36,458 nt of DNA from Deinococcus sp. (GCF_018260555.1 NZ_JAGLBB010000015.1:1-36458), one strand, 5' to 3'. Positions 7,156 to 14,718 are shown, counted from the first letter of the stretch. Translations and numbers: made by a program. Notes: generated by a model from the letters alone, not told the origin.

Positions 7156-7635
7156 TCAGGGGTCGCGGGTGGGGTCGGTGGGGCCAGCGTCGTCGCGGTC
7201 TTTCAGGCCCCGGATTTCCTCGATGAACCGTTCCAGACTGTCGAAGTCGCGGTACACGCTCGCGAAGCGAATGTACGCCACGTCGTCCAGGGGGCGCAGG
7301 AAGGTCATGGCGCGGCGGCCGATCTCGGTGGCGGGAATCTCGGCGGCCTGAACCTCGTCCTCGAAGGAGTACGCGAAGGCGCGCAGCGCGGCCGGATCCA
7401 CCGGGCGTTTCTCGCTGGCGAGGGTCAGGCCGCGCAGGAGCTTGTCCGGGTTGAACGCCTCGCGGGGGCCGCTGCGCTTGACGACCATCAGCGGTTCGAG
7501 TTGCGCGCGTTCGTAGGTCGTGAATCGCCGCGCGCAGTTCAGGCACTCGCGGCGGCGGCGGATGCTGGCCCCGTCGTCGCTGGGCCGGGAATTCACGACC
7601 TTACTGTCGGGCGCCGAGCAGTACGGGCACCTCAT
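7156..7635 (-). CDS. nrdR: Transcriptional repressor NrdR
   Basis: A 159-residue zinc-ribbon/ATP-cone repressor that shuts off ribonucleotide reductase genes when (d)ATP levels signal sufficiency. The zinc ligands are C3, C6, C31 and C34 (RCPYC, ECLNC). The basic segment SIRRRRECLNCARRFTTYE is the family hallmark. Residues about 49-140 are the ATP-cone (VVKRSGPREAFNPDKLLRGL, VAYIRFASVYRDF). The acidic tail (DRDDAGPTDPTRDP) is an extension beyond the usual core. GGAG lies 5 nt before the ATG. No ribonucleotide reductase gene is in the window, so regulation is in trans. Confidence 0.96.
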   Translation of the reverse strand: MRCPYCSAPDSKVVNSRPSDDGASIRRRRECLNCARRFTTYERAQLEPLMVVKRSGPREAFNPDKLLRGLTLASEKRPVDPAALRAFAYSFEDEVQAAEIPATEIGRRAMTFLRPLDDVAYIRFASVYRDFDSLERFIEEIRGLKDRDDAGPTDPTRDP

Positions 7636-7735
7636 ACGGACTCCGGTCGCCTGGCCTGTCGGGTGGCCTGCTGCGTGCCCTGTTGCGTGCCCTGCACAGG
7701 CGCTGTAATCAGCGCGAAGCGTGAAGAGAAACGGC

Positions 7736-8458
7736 TCACAGGGGGTAGGATTCCAGTGCGCGGACTTTTGGGATGGCGGGCATGGGCACCTCCATGACGT
7801 TGCCGCGCAGGTGCTTCATGCCGGGCGCGGCCAGCGCCAGCACGGCGTTCGAGAGTGGGGCGTCCAGGGTCTCGTCGCTGCTGCTGGCGCGGCTGGGCAG
7901 CAGCAGGTTCAGGCGCAGGTCCTCGGTGTGGGCCTGTTCGACCAGTCCGCGCAGCGCGCCGCGTTGCGGGTGGACCTGCAGGCCGCGCTCATCAAGGTGC
8001 GGGCCGATGATGGTCATCCACGTGCCGGGCAGGCGGCGGCGCACGATCTGCGCGATACCCACGCTGCTTTTGAGGTTGGAATTGAACAGGTCCATCCATT
8101 CGTTCTCGCCGAGCGACGTGAATTCGCTGTGTGAGCGTTTGTCGGCCAGATGCACGATGCCGTGAAGCGCGCCGAAGATTTCCAGGATGCGGTTCTGCGC
8201 GCTGAGCCAGTCGAGGGGAACGCCCACGTCGGCCTTGATGGGAATGGCGTGTCCACCCGTGTGCTCAAGGTGACTGGCGGCGGCAGCGAGGGTCTCGCTG
8301 TTCGCTCCGATCAGGACGACGCTGGCTCCGCCGCTGGCCAGGGCAGCGCTGATGGTGCGGCCGTACCCCTGGTCGGCGCCGGTCACGGCGATCACCTGAC
8401 CGGCCAGGACCTCACTCAGGCGTCCCGGGTGGGGGGTCGGGTTGAACAGCTGCGTCAT
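7736..8458 (-). CDS. SDR-family protein lacking the catalytic YxxxK (probable pseudo-enzyme)
   Basis: A 240-residue Rossmann-fold protein with an intact nucleotide-binding motif TGADQGYGR (26-34), ASVVLIGAN after beta-2, IKADVG and a well-formed LHGIVHLAD region. The segment that should carry Ser-Tyr-Lys reads TIIGPHLDERGLQVHPQRGA and has no YxxxK, so classical dehydrogenase activity is unlikely. It could be a dinucleotide-binding regulatory protein or use another mechanism. TATGCT lies 6 nt before the ATG (leaderless). The gene ends about 100 nt before nrdR. Confidence 0.8.
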   Translation of the reverse strand: MTQLFNPTPHPGRLSEVLAGQVIAVTGADQGYGRTISAALASGGASVVLIGANSETLAAAASHLEHTGGHAIPIKADVGVPLDWLSAQNRILEIFGALHGIVHLADKRSHSEFTSLGENEWMDLFNSNLKSSVGIAQIVRRRLPGTWMTIIGPHLDERGLQVHPQRGALRGLVEQAHTEDLRLNLLLPSRASSSDETLDAPLSNAVLALAAPGMKHLRGNVMEVPMPAIPKVRALESYPL

Positions 8459-8464
8459 GCGCCC

Positions 8465-8470
8465 AGCATA
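8465..8470 (-). promoter_or_regulatory. -10 box (TATGCT) for the leaderless SDR gene
   Basis: On the minus strand TATGCT is followed by GGGCGC and the ATG at 8458; no ribosome site is present. Confidence 0.65.
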
Positions 8471-8497
8471 GCGGAGTGACAGCCGGGCAAACGGGCG

Positions 8498-8704
8498 TCA
8501 GCCGGTCTGAGGCAGGCGTTTCAGGGCGCTCAGGGGTGGATCGCTGGCGCGGTGGCCCAGGTTGCAGGCGTGGCACCAGTAGGCCTGATCGCCGTCACGC
8601 AGGTCGTGCAGGGTCAGGGGCTGGGCGCAGTGGGGGCAGACATGCATGTACCCGCGTCCGCTGGATGGCAACGGGTCGGCCTCCTTACGTAATAGACGCT
8701 TCAT
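8498..8704 (-). CDS. Small zinc-ribbon protein (68 aa)
   Basis: A 68-residue protein with two CxxC pairs, HVCPHCAQPL and YWCHACNLGH, separated by 18 residues, forming a single zinc ribbon. The N-terminus is basic (MKRLLRKE). No wider family is recognised; such proteins may bind nucleic acid or serve as metal-dependent adaptors. The start is firmly placed by a near-consensus promoter 6 nt upstream. That strength of promoter is unusual for a hypothetical gene and suggests high expression. Confidence 0.78.
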   Translation of the reverse strand: MKRLLRKEADPLPSSGRGYMHVCPHCAQPLTLHDLRDGDQAYWCHACNLGHRASDPPLSALKRLPQTG

Positions 8705-8710
8705 ATTCTG

Positions 8711-8738
8711 ATATTAACAGAGTATGTGCGGGTGTCAA
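8711..8738 (-). promoter_or_regulatory. Near-consensus promoter of the zinc-ribbon gene
   Basis: Minus strand: TTGACA (8738-8733), a 16-nt spacer, then TAATAT (8716-8711) and 6 nt to the ATG at 8704. It is the strongest mRNA promoter seen in the window by consensus match, and the transcript would be leaderless. Confidence 0.8.
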
Positions 8739-8787
8739 ACACCTCCCGGAATCACTCGCTCCGCCCACAGCATTGCCCCACAGCAAC

Positions 8788-8819
8788 GGGCGGCCCACTT
8801 CCACAGAAGCGCGCCGCCC
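8788..8819 (-). terminator. Long hairpin 3' of the Nudix gene (possible terminator)
   Basis: GGGCGGC (8788-8794) pairs with GCCGCCC (8813-8819), with an inner CTTC/GAAG stem around CACA. It follows the Nudix stop codon on the minus strand. There is no clear T run, so termination is only possible, not certain. Confidence 0.4.
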
Positions 8820-8846
8820 AGATCCGCCAGCCTGAACCGCTCGCCT

Positions 8847-9527
8847 CTACAGGTCAGGCTCGTCACTGAACTCGGGTTCCTGCCCCCGCGCTCCCGGCAT
8901 CAGGTCGCCCACCCGGCGCCTCTTTCGCAGCATCGCCGGTTCCTTATCCAGGTTGAACACAAAATGCCGGGGCCGGCGCTCACGCAACCACGTTTCCAGC
9001 GCCACCAGACGCGGCCGGAACCGGATGAACTCCCGCAACTGCCGGATCGGCACGAAGCGCGCCTCCTGCACGTCCCGGTCCGGGTCGCGCGGCTCCAGCT
9101 TCCCGCCCACCTCTCGCCCCGTGTAGAAAAACTGCAGGTGATGCCCCCACGTCACCGCCTGAAACTCCACGATGAACGCCAGATCCCGCAACTCCACGAC
9201 CAGTCCCGTCTCCTCGAAGGTCTCGCGGCGCGCGCCGTCCTGCACCAACTCACCGGACTCCAGGCCCCCCTTGGGCAGCGACCAGCGGCCCCGCTCGCGG
9301 ACCAGCAGAATCTCGTCGCCGCGCAGCACGATGCACCCCACCCCGATACGCGGGTCCGCCAGCGGGCGCTTCTGCCCGCGCTTGCTCGGCGCGGCCGGCG
9401 TGGGCACAGCCGTCGTATTCGTCACCTGACCCGGCCGGGGCTGCGCTGGCGTCCCGCCGCCCCGCCGCCGCCTGCGCCTGCGCTGCCCGCCCGCCTGACC
9501 CGCCGCCTTCCCGTGATCCTCCGCCAT
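8847..9527 (-). CDS. Nudix hydrolase
   Basis: A 226-residue protein. Residues 1-55 are a low-complexity, highly basic extension (including a run of seven Arg) that may bind nucleic acid. The Nudix domain follows at about 60-190 with a canonical Nudix box G(x5)E(x7)REUxEExGU at 87-109, preceded by WSLPKGGLE. The reaction is hydrolysis of a nucleoside diphosphate linked to another moiety; the substrate cannot be told. The ATG shares one base with the dnaB stop (TAATG) and uses a GGAGGGAG site inside the last dnaB codons, so the two genes are coupled. Deinococcus is known for many Nudix proteins. Confidence 0.92.
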   Translation of the reverse strand: MAEDHGKAAGQAGGQRRRRRRRGGGTPAQPRPGQVTNTTAVPTPAAPSKRGQKRPLADPRIGVGCIVLRGDEILLVRERGRWSLPKGGLESGELVQDGARRETFEETGLVVELRDLAFIVEFQAVTWGHHLQFFYTGREVGGKLEPRDPDRDVQEARFVPIRQLREFIRFRPRLVALETWLRERRPRHFVFNLDKEPAMLRKRRRVGDLMPGARGQEPEFSDEPDL

Positions 9528-10873
9528 TACACTCCCTCCGGCGCAAGATCATTGAACCGTACGTGCGAACTGTGAAACTGCAACTTCACCGTGCCGACCG
9601 GCCCGTTCCGCTGCTTCCCGATAATGATTTCCGCGATCCCCTGCTGATCCGTTTCCTTGTTGTAGTACTCGTCGCGGTAGATGAACATCACGATATCCGC
9701 GTCCTGCTCGATGGCACCCGACTCACGCAGGTCCGACAGCATCGGCCGGTGATTCGGACGCTGCTCGACCGCGCGCGATAACTGCGACAGCACGATGATC
9801 GGCACTTCCATCTCACGCGCCAGACTCTTCAGACCACGCGAAATGGTGCTGATCTCCTGCTGCCGGTTATCACTGCCGCCGCTGCTCTTGCCGCCCGACA
9901 TCAACTGCAGGTAATCGATCACCACCAGCCCCAGCTGACCATGCTGCGCCGAGATCCGCCGGAGCTTGCTGCGCAGCCCGTTCAGCGTCAGGTCCGCCTC
10001 GTCATCGATGATCATCGGCGCGTCCGCCAGGCGACCCGCCGCGTGCGCCAACCGCTCGAAATCCCGCTCGTTCAGTTGCCCACTGCGAATGCGGTTCATG
10101 TCCACCCGCGCCTCACTGCACAGCATGCGCAGCGCCAACTGCACCGCCGGCATCTCCAGACTGAACACCGCGACCGACTTCTCACCCCGCAACGCCACGT
10201 TCTGCGCGATCGACAGCGCGAAGGCCGTCTTTCCCATCGAGGGGCGTGCCGCCAGCACGTTCAGGCTGCCCTTCTGCAATCCGCTGATCTGTTCGTCCAG
10301 GTCGCGGAAACCGCTGCTCACGCCGTCCGGAATGCCCTTGTTCTGGTGCAGCAACGTGATGTACTCGAAGGTCTCTGTGACGACCTCGTTCATCGCCTGG
10401 TACGCCTCGCCCTTCTGCTTTTGCTCGGCCACCTCGAAGATCATCTTTTCCGCGCGGTCCAGCAGATCCTCGAGCGGTAACTGCCCCTCGTACGCCAGTT
10501 GCATGGCCTTCCCGGACGCGCTGATCAGCGCGCGCAGCGTGTGCTTCTCCTGCACGATGCGCGCGTAATGCTCCGCGTACGCGGCGGTGGGCACCTGGTC
10601 CGACAGACCGATCAGGTAGGTCAGGCCACCGACCTCATCCAGTTGCCCCTTGACGCGCAGGTCCTCGCTGAGCGTCACGAGATCAACCGGTTCACCCCGC
10701 TCCTGCAGGGTGCGCATGGCCGTGAAGATCTTGCGGTGCCCCTCGCGGTAGAACATCTCCGGAGCGACCGAATCCCCCAGCTGATTCAAAGTGTCATTAT
10801 CAAGCAGAATGCTGCCCAGCACGCTGATTTCAGCGTCGTTACTGTGCGGCGGAACGCGCGGCGTGAGTTCCAA
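9527..10873 (-). CDS. dnaB: Replicative DNA helicase DnaB
   Basis: A 448-residue RecA-fold hexameric helicase that unwinds DNA ahead of the replisome and binds primase. The N-terminal helical domain occupies about 1-150 (PPHSNDAEISVLGSILLDND) and the C-terminal ATPase domain carries Walker A ARPSMGKTA (209-217), Walker B LVVIDYLQL (316-324) and DLRESGAIEQDADIV. No intein interrupts it. I chose the TTG at 10873 because conserved sequence begins there and AGAGAGG lies 6 nt upstream. The frame stays open upstream to an ATG at 10981, and a GTG at 10894 is also possible, so the first residues are uncertain. Confidence 0.95.
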   Translation of the reverse strand: MELTPRVPPHSNDAEISVLGSILLDNDTLNQLGDSVAPEMFYREGHRKIFTAMRTLQERGEPVDLVTLSEDLRVKGQLDEVGGLTYLIGLSDQVPTAAYAEHYARIVQEKHTLRALISASGKAMQLAYEGQLPLEDLLDRAEKMIFEVAEQKQKGEAYQAMNEVVTETFEYITLLHQNKGIPDGVSSGFRDLDEQISGLQKGSLNVLAARPSMGKTAFALSIAQNVALRGEKSVAVFSLEMPAVQLALRMLCSEARVDMNRIRSGQLNERDFERLAHAAGRLADAPMIIDDEADLTLNGLRSKLRRISAQHGQLGLVVIDYLQLMSGGKSSGGSDNRQQEISTISRGLKSLAREMEVPIIVLSQLSRAVEQRPNHRPMLSDLRESGAIEQDADIVMFIYRDEYYNKETDQQGIAEIIIGKQRNGPVGTVKLQFHSSHVRFNDLAPEGV

Positions 10874-11021
10874 GACAAGCCTCTCTTCCGGCACGCGGCG
10901 CGCGCCCAGGCCCCCGCAGGGAGCCCAGCGCGGCGCACGCGACCACAAATTCAAGTAAGTGTGGGGACACGAGCGTCCCATTCACCAGGACAACCCGCCC
11001 GCCCCAGCTGAACTGCCTATC

Positions 11022-11027
11022 AGCATA
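11022..11027 (-). promoter_or_regulatory. Candidate -10 box (TATGCT) upstream of dnaB
   Basis: TATGCT on the minus strand lies about 150 nt before the chosen dnaB start, giving a leader of roughly 140 nt. It matches the box used by leaderless genes here, but no start codon follows at 6-9 nt. Confidence 0.4.
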
Positions 11028-11064
11028 GCACCCCACATTCCCTACGGCCGCCCCACCACCGACT

Positions 11065-11169
11065 CTGAAACAGACTGCCGCTCCATACCGTGAAGGGGTG
11101 TCTGTTGGTCCCACTCGCATCCGCTCGGATTGATTCGGTGCAGTTCCGAAACCAACGGAATCCGTATCA
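11065..11169 (-). repeat. Repeat family B, internally deleted copy (B2)
   Basis: Read in the same orientation as B5 (16487-16622), it shares GAAGGGG-GTCTG, then TCCGCTCGGATTGATTC and CGGAATCCGTATCA at its end. The CGCCGCCTGCGG segment in the middle is missing. Confidence 0.7.
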
Positions 11170-11256
11170 CGCCGAATCCTATGAAACGGATTCCGTTTGT
11201 TTCGCCGACAACCCGGGACTTCGCCGGATTGCCGGCTCCACGTCCGGAACCCGCCC

Positions 11257-11318
11257 TACTCCCACTCGCTTCGCTCGGATTGAACGGGCTTTGCAGCCCA
11301 TTCAATCGGAGTCCGTAT
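11257..11318 (-). repeat. Repeat family B, short copy (B3)
   Basis: Shares CTCGCTTCGCTCGGATTGA and the terminal TTCAATCGGAGTCCGTAT with other family B members. The loop between the two GATTGA-type arms reads ACGGGCTTTGCAGCCCAT, itself a small hairpin. Confidence 0.65.
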
Positions 11319-11354
11319 GACAGGCGAGCAAGAGGATTCAAAACCAACCAGGCC

Positions 11355-11392
11355 CAGCGCGCCAACAGGGAAACAGCGCGCCAACAGGGAAA
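11355..11392 (+). repeat. 19-bp tandem duplication
   Basis: CAGCGCGCCAACAGGGAAA occurs twice in direct succession with no mismatch. It lies upstream of the pilin genes; no function is apparent. Confidence 0.9.
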
Positions 11393-11577
11393 ACACGGAA
11401 CGAATCCACCCACCGGGCCACGGTGCCACGCCCGCCATTCAGTAAGACTCCTGTGAGAAACCCGGCCGTACTCTGAACACAGCAAGGACGGGAGACACCC
11501 GCACCTGCCAAAGCCATACGCAGGCAGGACCGGACCATACATCCCTTATCCGGACCCGCCGCACCCAGGAGAACACC

Positions 11578-12036
11578 ATGAAGAACAACACCCAGGGCTT
11601 CACCCTCATCGAGCTGCTCATCGTCATCGCCATCATCGGCATTCTGGCCGCCGTCCTGATCCCCAACCTGCTCAGCGCCCGTACCAAGGGTAACGAGAGC
11701 GCCGCGCAGAGCTTCGTGCGCAACACCATCACGGCCGTCGAGACGAACCGTGACACGGTCAGCGGCAAGCTGACCAACGGCGGCTATGACGCTGCCGGTG
11801 TGAAGGCCAATCCCGTTGTCATCACCCCATACACTGCTGCCACCGCCAACATTCAGACCTGCACCTCCGCGCAGGGCAAGGCCGTGACCGAACTGCCCGC
11901 TGGTGTTAAGACCTGCACCATCAGCACGGGTACTCAGGACAACTACGTTGTGAACCTCGAGATGGACAACGGTGGCCTGTTCGCCTACGACGGCTCGACG
12001 GTCAAGAAAGTGACCGCTGCTGTCACTGCCCCCTGA
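11578..12036 (+). CDS. Type IV pilin-like protein 1
   Basis: A 152-residue prepilin. A six-residue basic leader (MKNNTQG) ends at the prepilin peptidase site G|FTLIE; the mature N-terminal helix FTLIELLIVIAIIGILAAVLI carries the conserved Glu5 and would anchor the subunit in the membrane before assembly. The globular part ends in a Cys-17 residues-Cys pair (QTCTSA, VKTCTI), a likely D-region disulfide. Length fits a pilin or pseudopilin. AGGAG lies 7 nt before the ATG. A terminator separates it from the paralogue downstream. Type IV pili in this genus relate to DNA uptake and adhesion; whether this is a major or minor subunit is open. Confidence 0.93.
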   Translation: MKNNTQGFTLIELLIVIAIIGILAAVLIPNLLSARTKGNESAAQSFVRNTITAVETNRDTVSGKLTNGGYDAAGVKANPVVITPYTAATANIQTCTSAQGKAVTELPAGVKTCTISTGTQDNYVVNLEMDNGGLFAYDGSTVKKVTAAVTAP

Positions 12037-12054
12037 TCTCACTCAATTTCCTGT

Positions 12055-12080
12055 AGGCCGCCCTCTGTGGCGGCCTTTTT
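12055..12080 (+). terminator. Intrinsic terminator between the two pilin genes
   Basis: A perfect 8-bp stem AGGCCGCC/GGCGGCCT around CTCTGT is followed by a T run (12076-12080). It probably lets only part of the transcription reach the second pilin gene. Confidence 0.9.
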
Positions 12081-12099
12081 CAAGTAGGAAGTGATACCC

Positions 12100-12462
12100 A
12101 TGACCAATCCACATGCAGGTTTTACCTTGATCGAGCTGCTGATCGTCATTGCCATCATCGGTGTGCTGGCGGCTGTGCTGGTGCCCAATGCACTGGCCGC
12201 TCGGAACAAGGGGCATGATGGTGTAGCCGGGAGTTACGGCAAGCACATGCTGGGGTACGCCACCGCCTGGCTGACCAACGACCCGTCGAACAGGACGGCG
12301 GATCTTCCGGCCGATTGCGCGGACGCTCTGTACGTTCAGGAAGGTGCTTCGGCAGATTTACCCCAGTCCGTAGCGACCTGTCAGGTCCTTCCGGTCGGCA
12401 CAGATGGTTACACCGTGAAGGTCAAGTCGGTTTCCGGGCGTGAGTTCACATTCGGCAATTGA
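12100..12462 (+). CDS. Type IV pilin-like protein 2
   Basis: A 120-residue prepilin, paralogous to its upstream neighbour at the N-terminus: leader MTNPHAG, cleavage G|FTLIE and helix LLIVIAIIGVLAAVLVPNALAARNKG. The globular domain is shorter and again carries two Cys 20 residues apart (PADCAD, VATCQV). The ATG at 12100 follows AGGA at 12086-12089; an in-frame GTG at 12091 is an alternative. A terminator stands in front of it and no separate promoter is obvious, so it may depend on read-through from pilin 1. Confidence 0.9.
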   Translation: MTNPHAGFTLIELLIVIAIIGVLAAVLVPNALAARNKGHDGVAGSYGKHMLGYATAWLTNDPSNRTADLPADCADALYVQEGASADLPQSVATCQVLPVGTDGYTVKVKSVSGREFTFGN

Positions 12463-12482
12463 CGATCTTCCCGCTCGCGCGC

Positions 12483-12505
12483 GCGTCCCGTTCGGGGCGC
12501 TTTTT
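12483..12505 (+). terminator. Intrinsic terminator after pilin 2
   Basis: Stem GCGTCCC pairs with GGGGCGC (one G-T pair) around GTTC, followed by TTTTTC. The -10 box of the next gene starts four bases later. Confidence 0.85.
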
Positions 12506-12508
12506 CTT

Positions 12509-12514
12509 TATGCT
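12509..12514 (+). promoter_or_regulatory. -10 box (TATGCT) for the leaderless DUF1802 gene
   Basis: TATGCT is followed by ACCCGGC and the ATG at 12522. Confidence 0.7.
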
Positions 12515-12521
12515 ACCCGGC

Positions 12522-13073
12522 ATGTCTGCTGCTCTGTCTGCCCTGAAAGAATGGGACACCCAATCCCGGCTCCTGACCCAAGGCACTCTCTCGCTGCTGA
12601 TCCGCAAGGGCGGGATCATGGAGACGCATGACGGATTCGAGGTAGAGCACCGGTCCTTCCTTCTCTACCCTACCTTCCTCCACCAGAATCCGGCGGAGCT
12701 TCAGCCGCAGTACCAGTCGCTCCTGCGTGATGACCCGCAGCCGGGCGCGATTCGGTTTCCGGCGCTGGCGGAGGTCGTGGCGGTTCATAAGGTCGAGTCG
12801 CTGGAGAAAGCCCTTGGGCTGGAGACATTGCAGGCGTTGACGGGCGCGGCGATCGAGCGGCGCTTTCAGTACCGGAACCGGCCGTGGGTGCATGCGCTGC
12901 TGTTGCGGGTGCGGCCGCTGCTGGAGCCGCTGGTCCTGCCGGAGTCGGCGGGGATGCTGGGATGCGTGAGCTGGGTGCCGCTGGAAGAGGTGACCGTGCG
13001 GGCCGGGGAGCCAATCGTGCCGGAGGATGTGCTGGAAGAACGGCGGCTGGCGCTGGAGCGGCGGCTGGCATGA
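12522..13073 (+). CDS. DUF1802 family protein
   Basis: A 183-residue cytoplasmic protein. ALKEWDTQSRLLTQGT, LLIRKGGI and the segment FLLYPTFLHQNPAELQPQYQ are characteristic of DUF1802, a family of unknown function known from cyanobacteria and Deinococcus. No catalytic motif or membrane segment is evident. The C-terminus is a Glu/Arg-rich helix (VLEERRLALERRLA). The start is set by the -10 box 7 nt upstream, avoiding an upstream in-frame extension through the terminator. It ends about 55 nt before repeat B4. Confidence 0.85.
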   Translation: MSAALSALKEWDTQSRLLTQGTLSLLIRKGGIMETHDGFEVEHRSFLLYPTFLHQNPAELQPQYQSLLRDDPQPGAIRFPALAEVVAVHKVESLEKALGLETLQALTGAAIERRFQYRNRPWVHALLLRVRPLLEPLVLPESAGMLGCVSWVPLEEVTVRAGEPIVPEDVLEERRLALERRLA

Positions 13074-13127
13074 GTGAAGGGGAGGCCTGCGTGGCCTCCC
13101 CCCTCCCCTTTCAGGTGCGCCCTACCT

Positions 13128-13263
13128 ATACGGATTCCGATTGATTCGCTGCAGTCCCGAGTCAATGCGAGCGGATGCGAGTAGGAACAAGATACGGATT
13201 GGGCGGTATGGAACCGCAGGCGGCGCTTTTACGACTGTGGCGCAGTAGAGCGGCAGTCCGTAT
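13128..13263 (+). repeat. Repeat family B, full-length copy (B4)
   Basis: A 136-bp element with inverted ends ATACGGATTCCG and CGGCAGTCCGTAT. It matches the inverted copy B5 over its whole length, including GCAGGCGGCGCTTTT and GACTGTGGCG. Its last base is also the first base (plus strand) of the TTA that encodes the lipoprotein stop codon. Confidence 0.85.
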
Positions 13264-13727
13264 TACTGGGCGTCGAGGTCGTAGTTGTTCAGGAGGGTGG
13301 TCTGCACGCCGCCCTGGGTGTCGGTGAGATTCCAACCGGTCCTGGTGCCGGCCATGAACTGGTTGTCGCGCTGGGCGAGGATCAGGCGTTTGCCGTTGTC
13401 ACGGCTGAGGACCGTGTCGCCGGCGTCGTAGCGGCTGTTGTTGTTGACGTCGCGGAACACGATGAAGCGGTAGTAACCGTATGGAACATTGACCGGCAGG
13501 TCGAGGGCGTACCCGCCGGTCAGAAAGCGGTCGAGAATCTGGCCCTGGGTGCCGTCGGCGGTGTACTGGCCGCCGTTGTACCCGACGATGGCGAGTCGGA
13601 GGTTCTGGTCGGACTTGAAGCCGCGCAGCTGACCGGCGACGTCCTTGCGGACGGGGTTGCCGGCGAGGGTGCAGGCGCTGAGGGTCAGAGAAGCGAGCGC
13701 GGCGGCGGCTAGCAGTTTGGTGTTCAT
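13263..13727 (-). CDS. Putative lipoprotein of unknown function
   Basis: A 154-residue exported protein. The signal peptide MNTKLLAAAALASLTLSAC ends in a lipobox LSA|C with Cys19 as the lipidated residue. The mature part is beta-rich and contains a Ca-loop-like DVNNNSRYDAGD, the pattern seen in dockerin/EF-hand-like loops. No family is recognised. GGAGGA lies 7 nt before the ATG. The insertion sequence stands 54 nt upstream and may have replaced part of the promoter; TATAC near 13768 could be a -10 remnant. The stop codon TAA joins repeat B4 directly. Confidence 0.78.
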   Translation of the reverse strand: MNTKLLAAAALASLTLSACTLAGNPVRKDVAGQLRGFKSDQNLRLAIVGYNGGQYTADGTQGQILDRFLTGGYALDLPVNVPYGYYRFIVFRDVNNNSRYDAGDTVLSRDNGKRLILAQRDNQFMAGTRTGWNLTDTQGGVQTTLLNNYDLDAQ

Positions 13728-13818
13728 GGTGGCGTCCTCCGGGGTGCGGGTCGGGTCTGACCGACCGTATAAACTGTGATGGCTCTTCCTGGATTCCAGG
13801 GAGCTGAGGGTGCTCTGA

Positions 13819-13824
13819 TAGACT
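13819..13824 (+). promoter_or_regulatory. -10 box (TAGACT) of the transposase gene
   Basis: TAGACT precedes the transposase ATG by 6 nt, the same leaderless spacing as host genes. It sits within the dyad CTGATAG/ATCAG. Confidence 0.5.
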
Positions 13825-13830
13825 ATCAGC

Positions 13831-14715
13831 ATGCTGAGCTTAATTCAGCTCCTGGACGACGAAAAATGCTTCAAGGTCGTGCGGGAACTCCGTTGGCCCG
13901 ATGGCGTGGACTGCCCGCATTGCCACGCACCATACGTGGTCAAGCAGGACCGGGACGACACCCATAGATTCAGACAGCGATATCACTGTCTGAATTGCCA
14001 GCGGAAGTTTGATGAGCTGACAGGCACCGTCTTCGCTGGTCACCACCAGCCCCTGCGGCAGTGGGTGGCGTTCTTGGTCAGAGCAGCGCCGATGACGACG
14101 CTTGACCGCTGCTTGTATCTCATGGGTCTGAATCTGAGTAACCGCCAGATCGCCCACGAACTCGCCCTGAACGAAGATGATGCCCAGTACATGACCCGCA
14201 GTCTCCGGCAGGGCGTGGTGGACGCGTCCACCACGCCCACACTCGCAGGTACGGTCGAGATCGACGAGGTGTACGACAAATCGCCAGTGCTGGGGATGAT
14301 CGAGCGGGGTGGACACCTCGCGCTCTACCTCTGCGACAACGTTCAGCAGCGGACCATATAGCCTCATATCCCGAATATCATTCAGGCCGGCAGTGTCGGC
14401 AACACCGATGAATACTCAAGCTACGCCCGGGTGCCCGCCTGGGGCTACACACACGTCACCGTAAATCACGGTGACCGGGAATGGGCGCGTGAAGACGATG
14501 GCGACGGGATCAACGAGGTCCACGTCAACACGATTGAAGGCGTGTGGAGCTTGCTCCGCTCGTGGCTGCGTCCTCATCGGGGCCTGTCGCAGCGCTGGTT
14601 GCCCCTCTACCTGGCCTTCTTTCAGGCTATGCACAACATCCGTTGTCGCGGGTTTTCGATGTTGGAGCCGATGTTAAACCTACTTTTGACCTCAGCTCCC
14701 CGGAATCCAGGATGA
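13831..14715 (+). pseudogene. Decayed IS1595-family transposase
   Basis: The N-terminus has the family zinc ribbon (CPHCHAPYVV, HCLNCQRKF), then FDELTGTVFAGHHQPLRQW and the first catalytic region GTVEIDEVY. Immediately after EIDEVY the sequence jumps to DKSPVLGMIERGG, so roughly 30 residues usually present there appear deleted. An in-frame TAG at 14359-14361 splits the reading frame. The second part resumes in the same frame with NTDEYSSYARVPAWGYTH and HVNTIEGVWSLLRSWLRPHR, including the second catalytic Asp and the terminal Asn/Glu region. The product would be non-functional; mobility would need an intact copy elsewhere. Confidence 0.9.
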
Positions 14716-14718
14716 GCC

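Larger units (their letters stand above)
10874..11577. other. Gene-free, repeat-rich intergenic region
   Basis: About 700 nt between divergent dnaB and the first pilin gene hold no convincing gene. They contain a dnaB-directed -10 box, two family B repeat copies (B2, B3), a 19-bp direct duplication and a palindrome AAACGGATTCCGTTT near 11183-11197. Short frames crossing it are made of repeat sequence. Confidence 0.7.
13781..14718 (+). mobile_element. IS1595-family insertion sequence (degenerate)
   Basis: A 938-bp element bounded by imperfect inverted repeats. The left end GGCTCTTCCTGGATTCCAGG (13781 onward) and the complement of the right end GGCTCATCCTGGATTCCGGG (from 14718) match at 27 of the first 29 positions, through GAGCTGAGG. 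It encodes one transposase broken by an internal deletion and a stop codon. The 8 bp on either side (ACTGTGAT and TAACGGGA) are not duplicates, so the target-site duplication expected for this family is missing, which suggests rearrangement after insertion. Confidence 0.88.

Noticed and set aside
7636..7735. Cys-rich frame (VACCVPCCVPC) upstream of nrdR
   Set aside because: It results from a short duplicated TGCGTGCCCTG phrase; no start, ribosome site or domain supports it.
11065..11320. CRISPR array suggested by spaced repeats in the dnaB-pilin gap
   Set aside because: The repeats are palindromic, unequal in length and diverged, with no regular spacers and no cas genes nearby; they belong to repeat family B.
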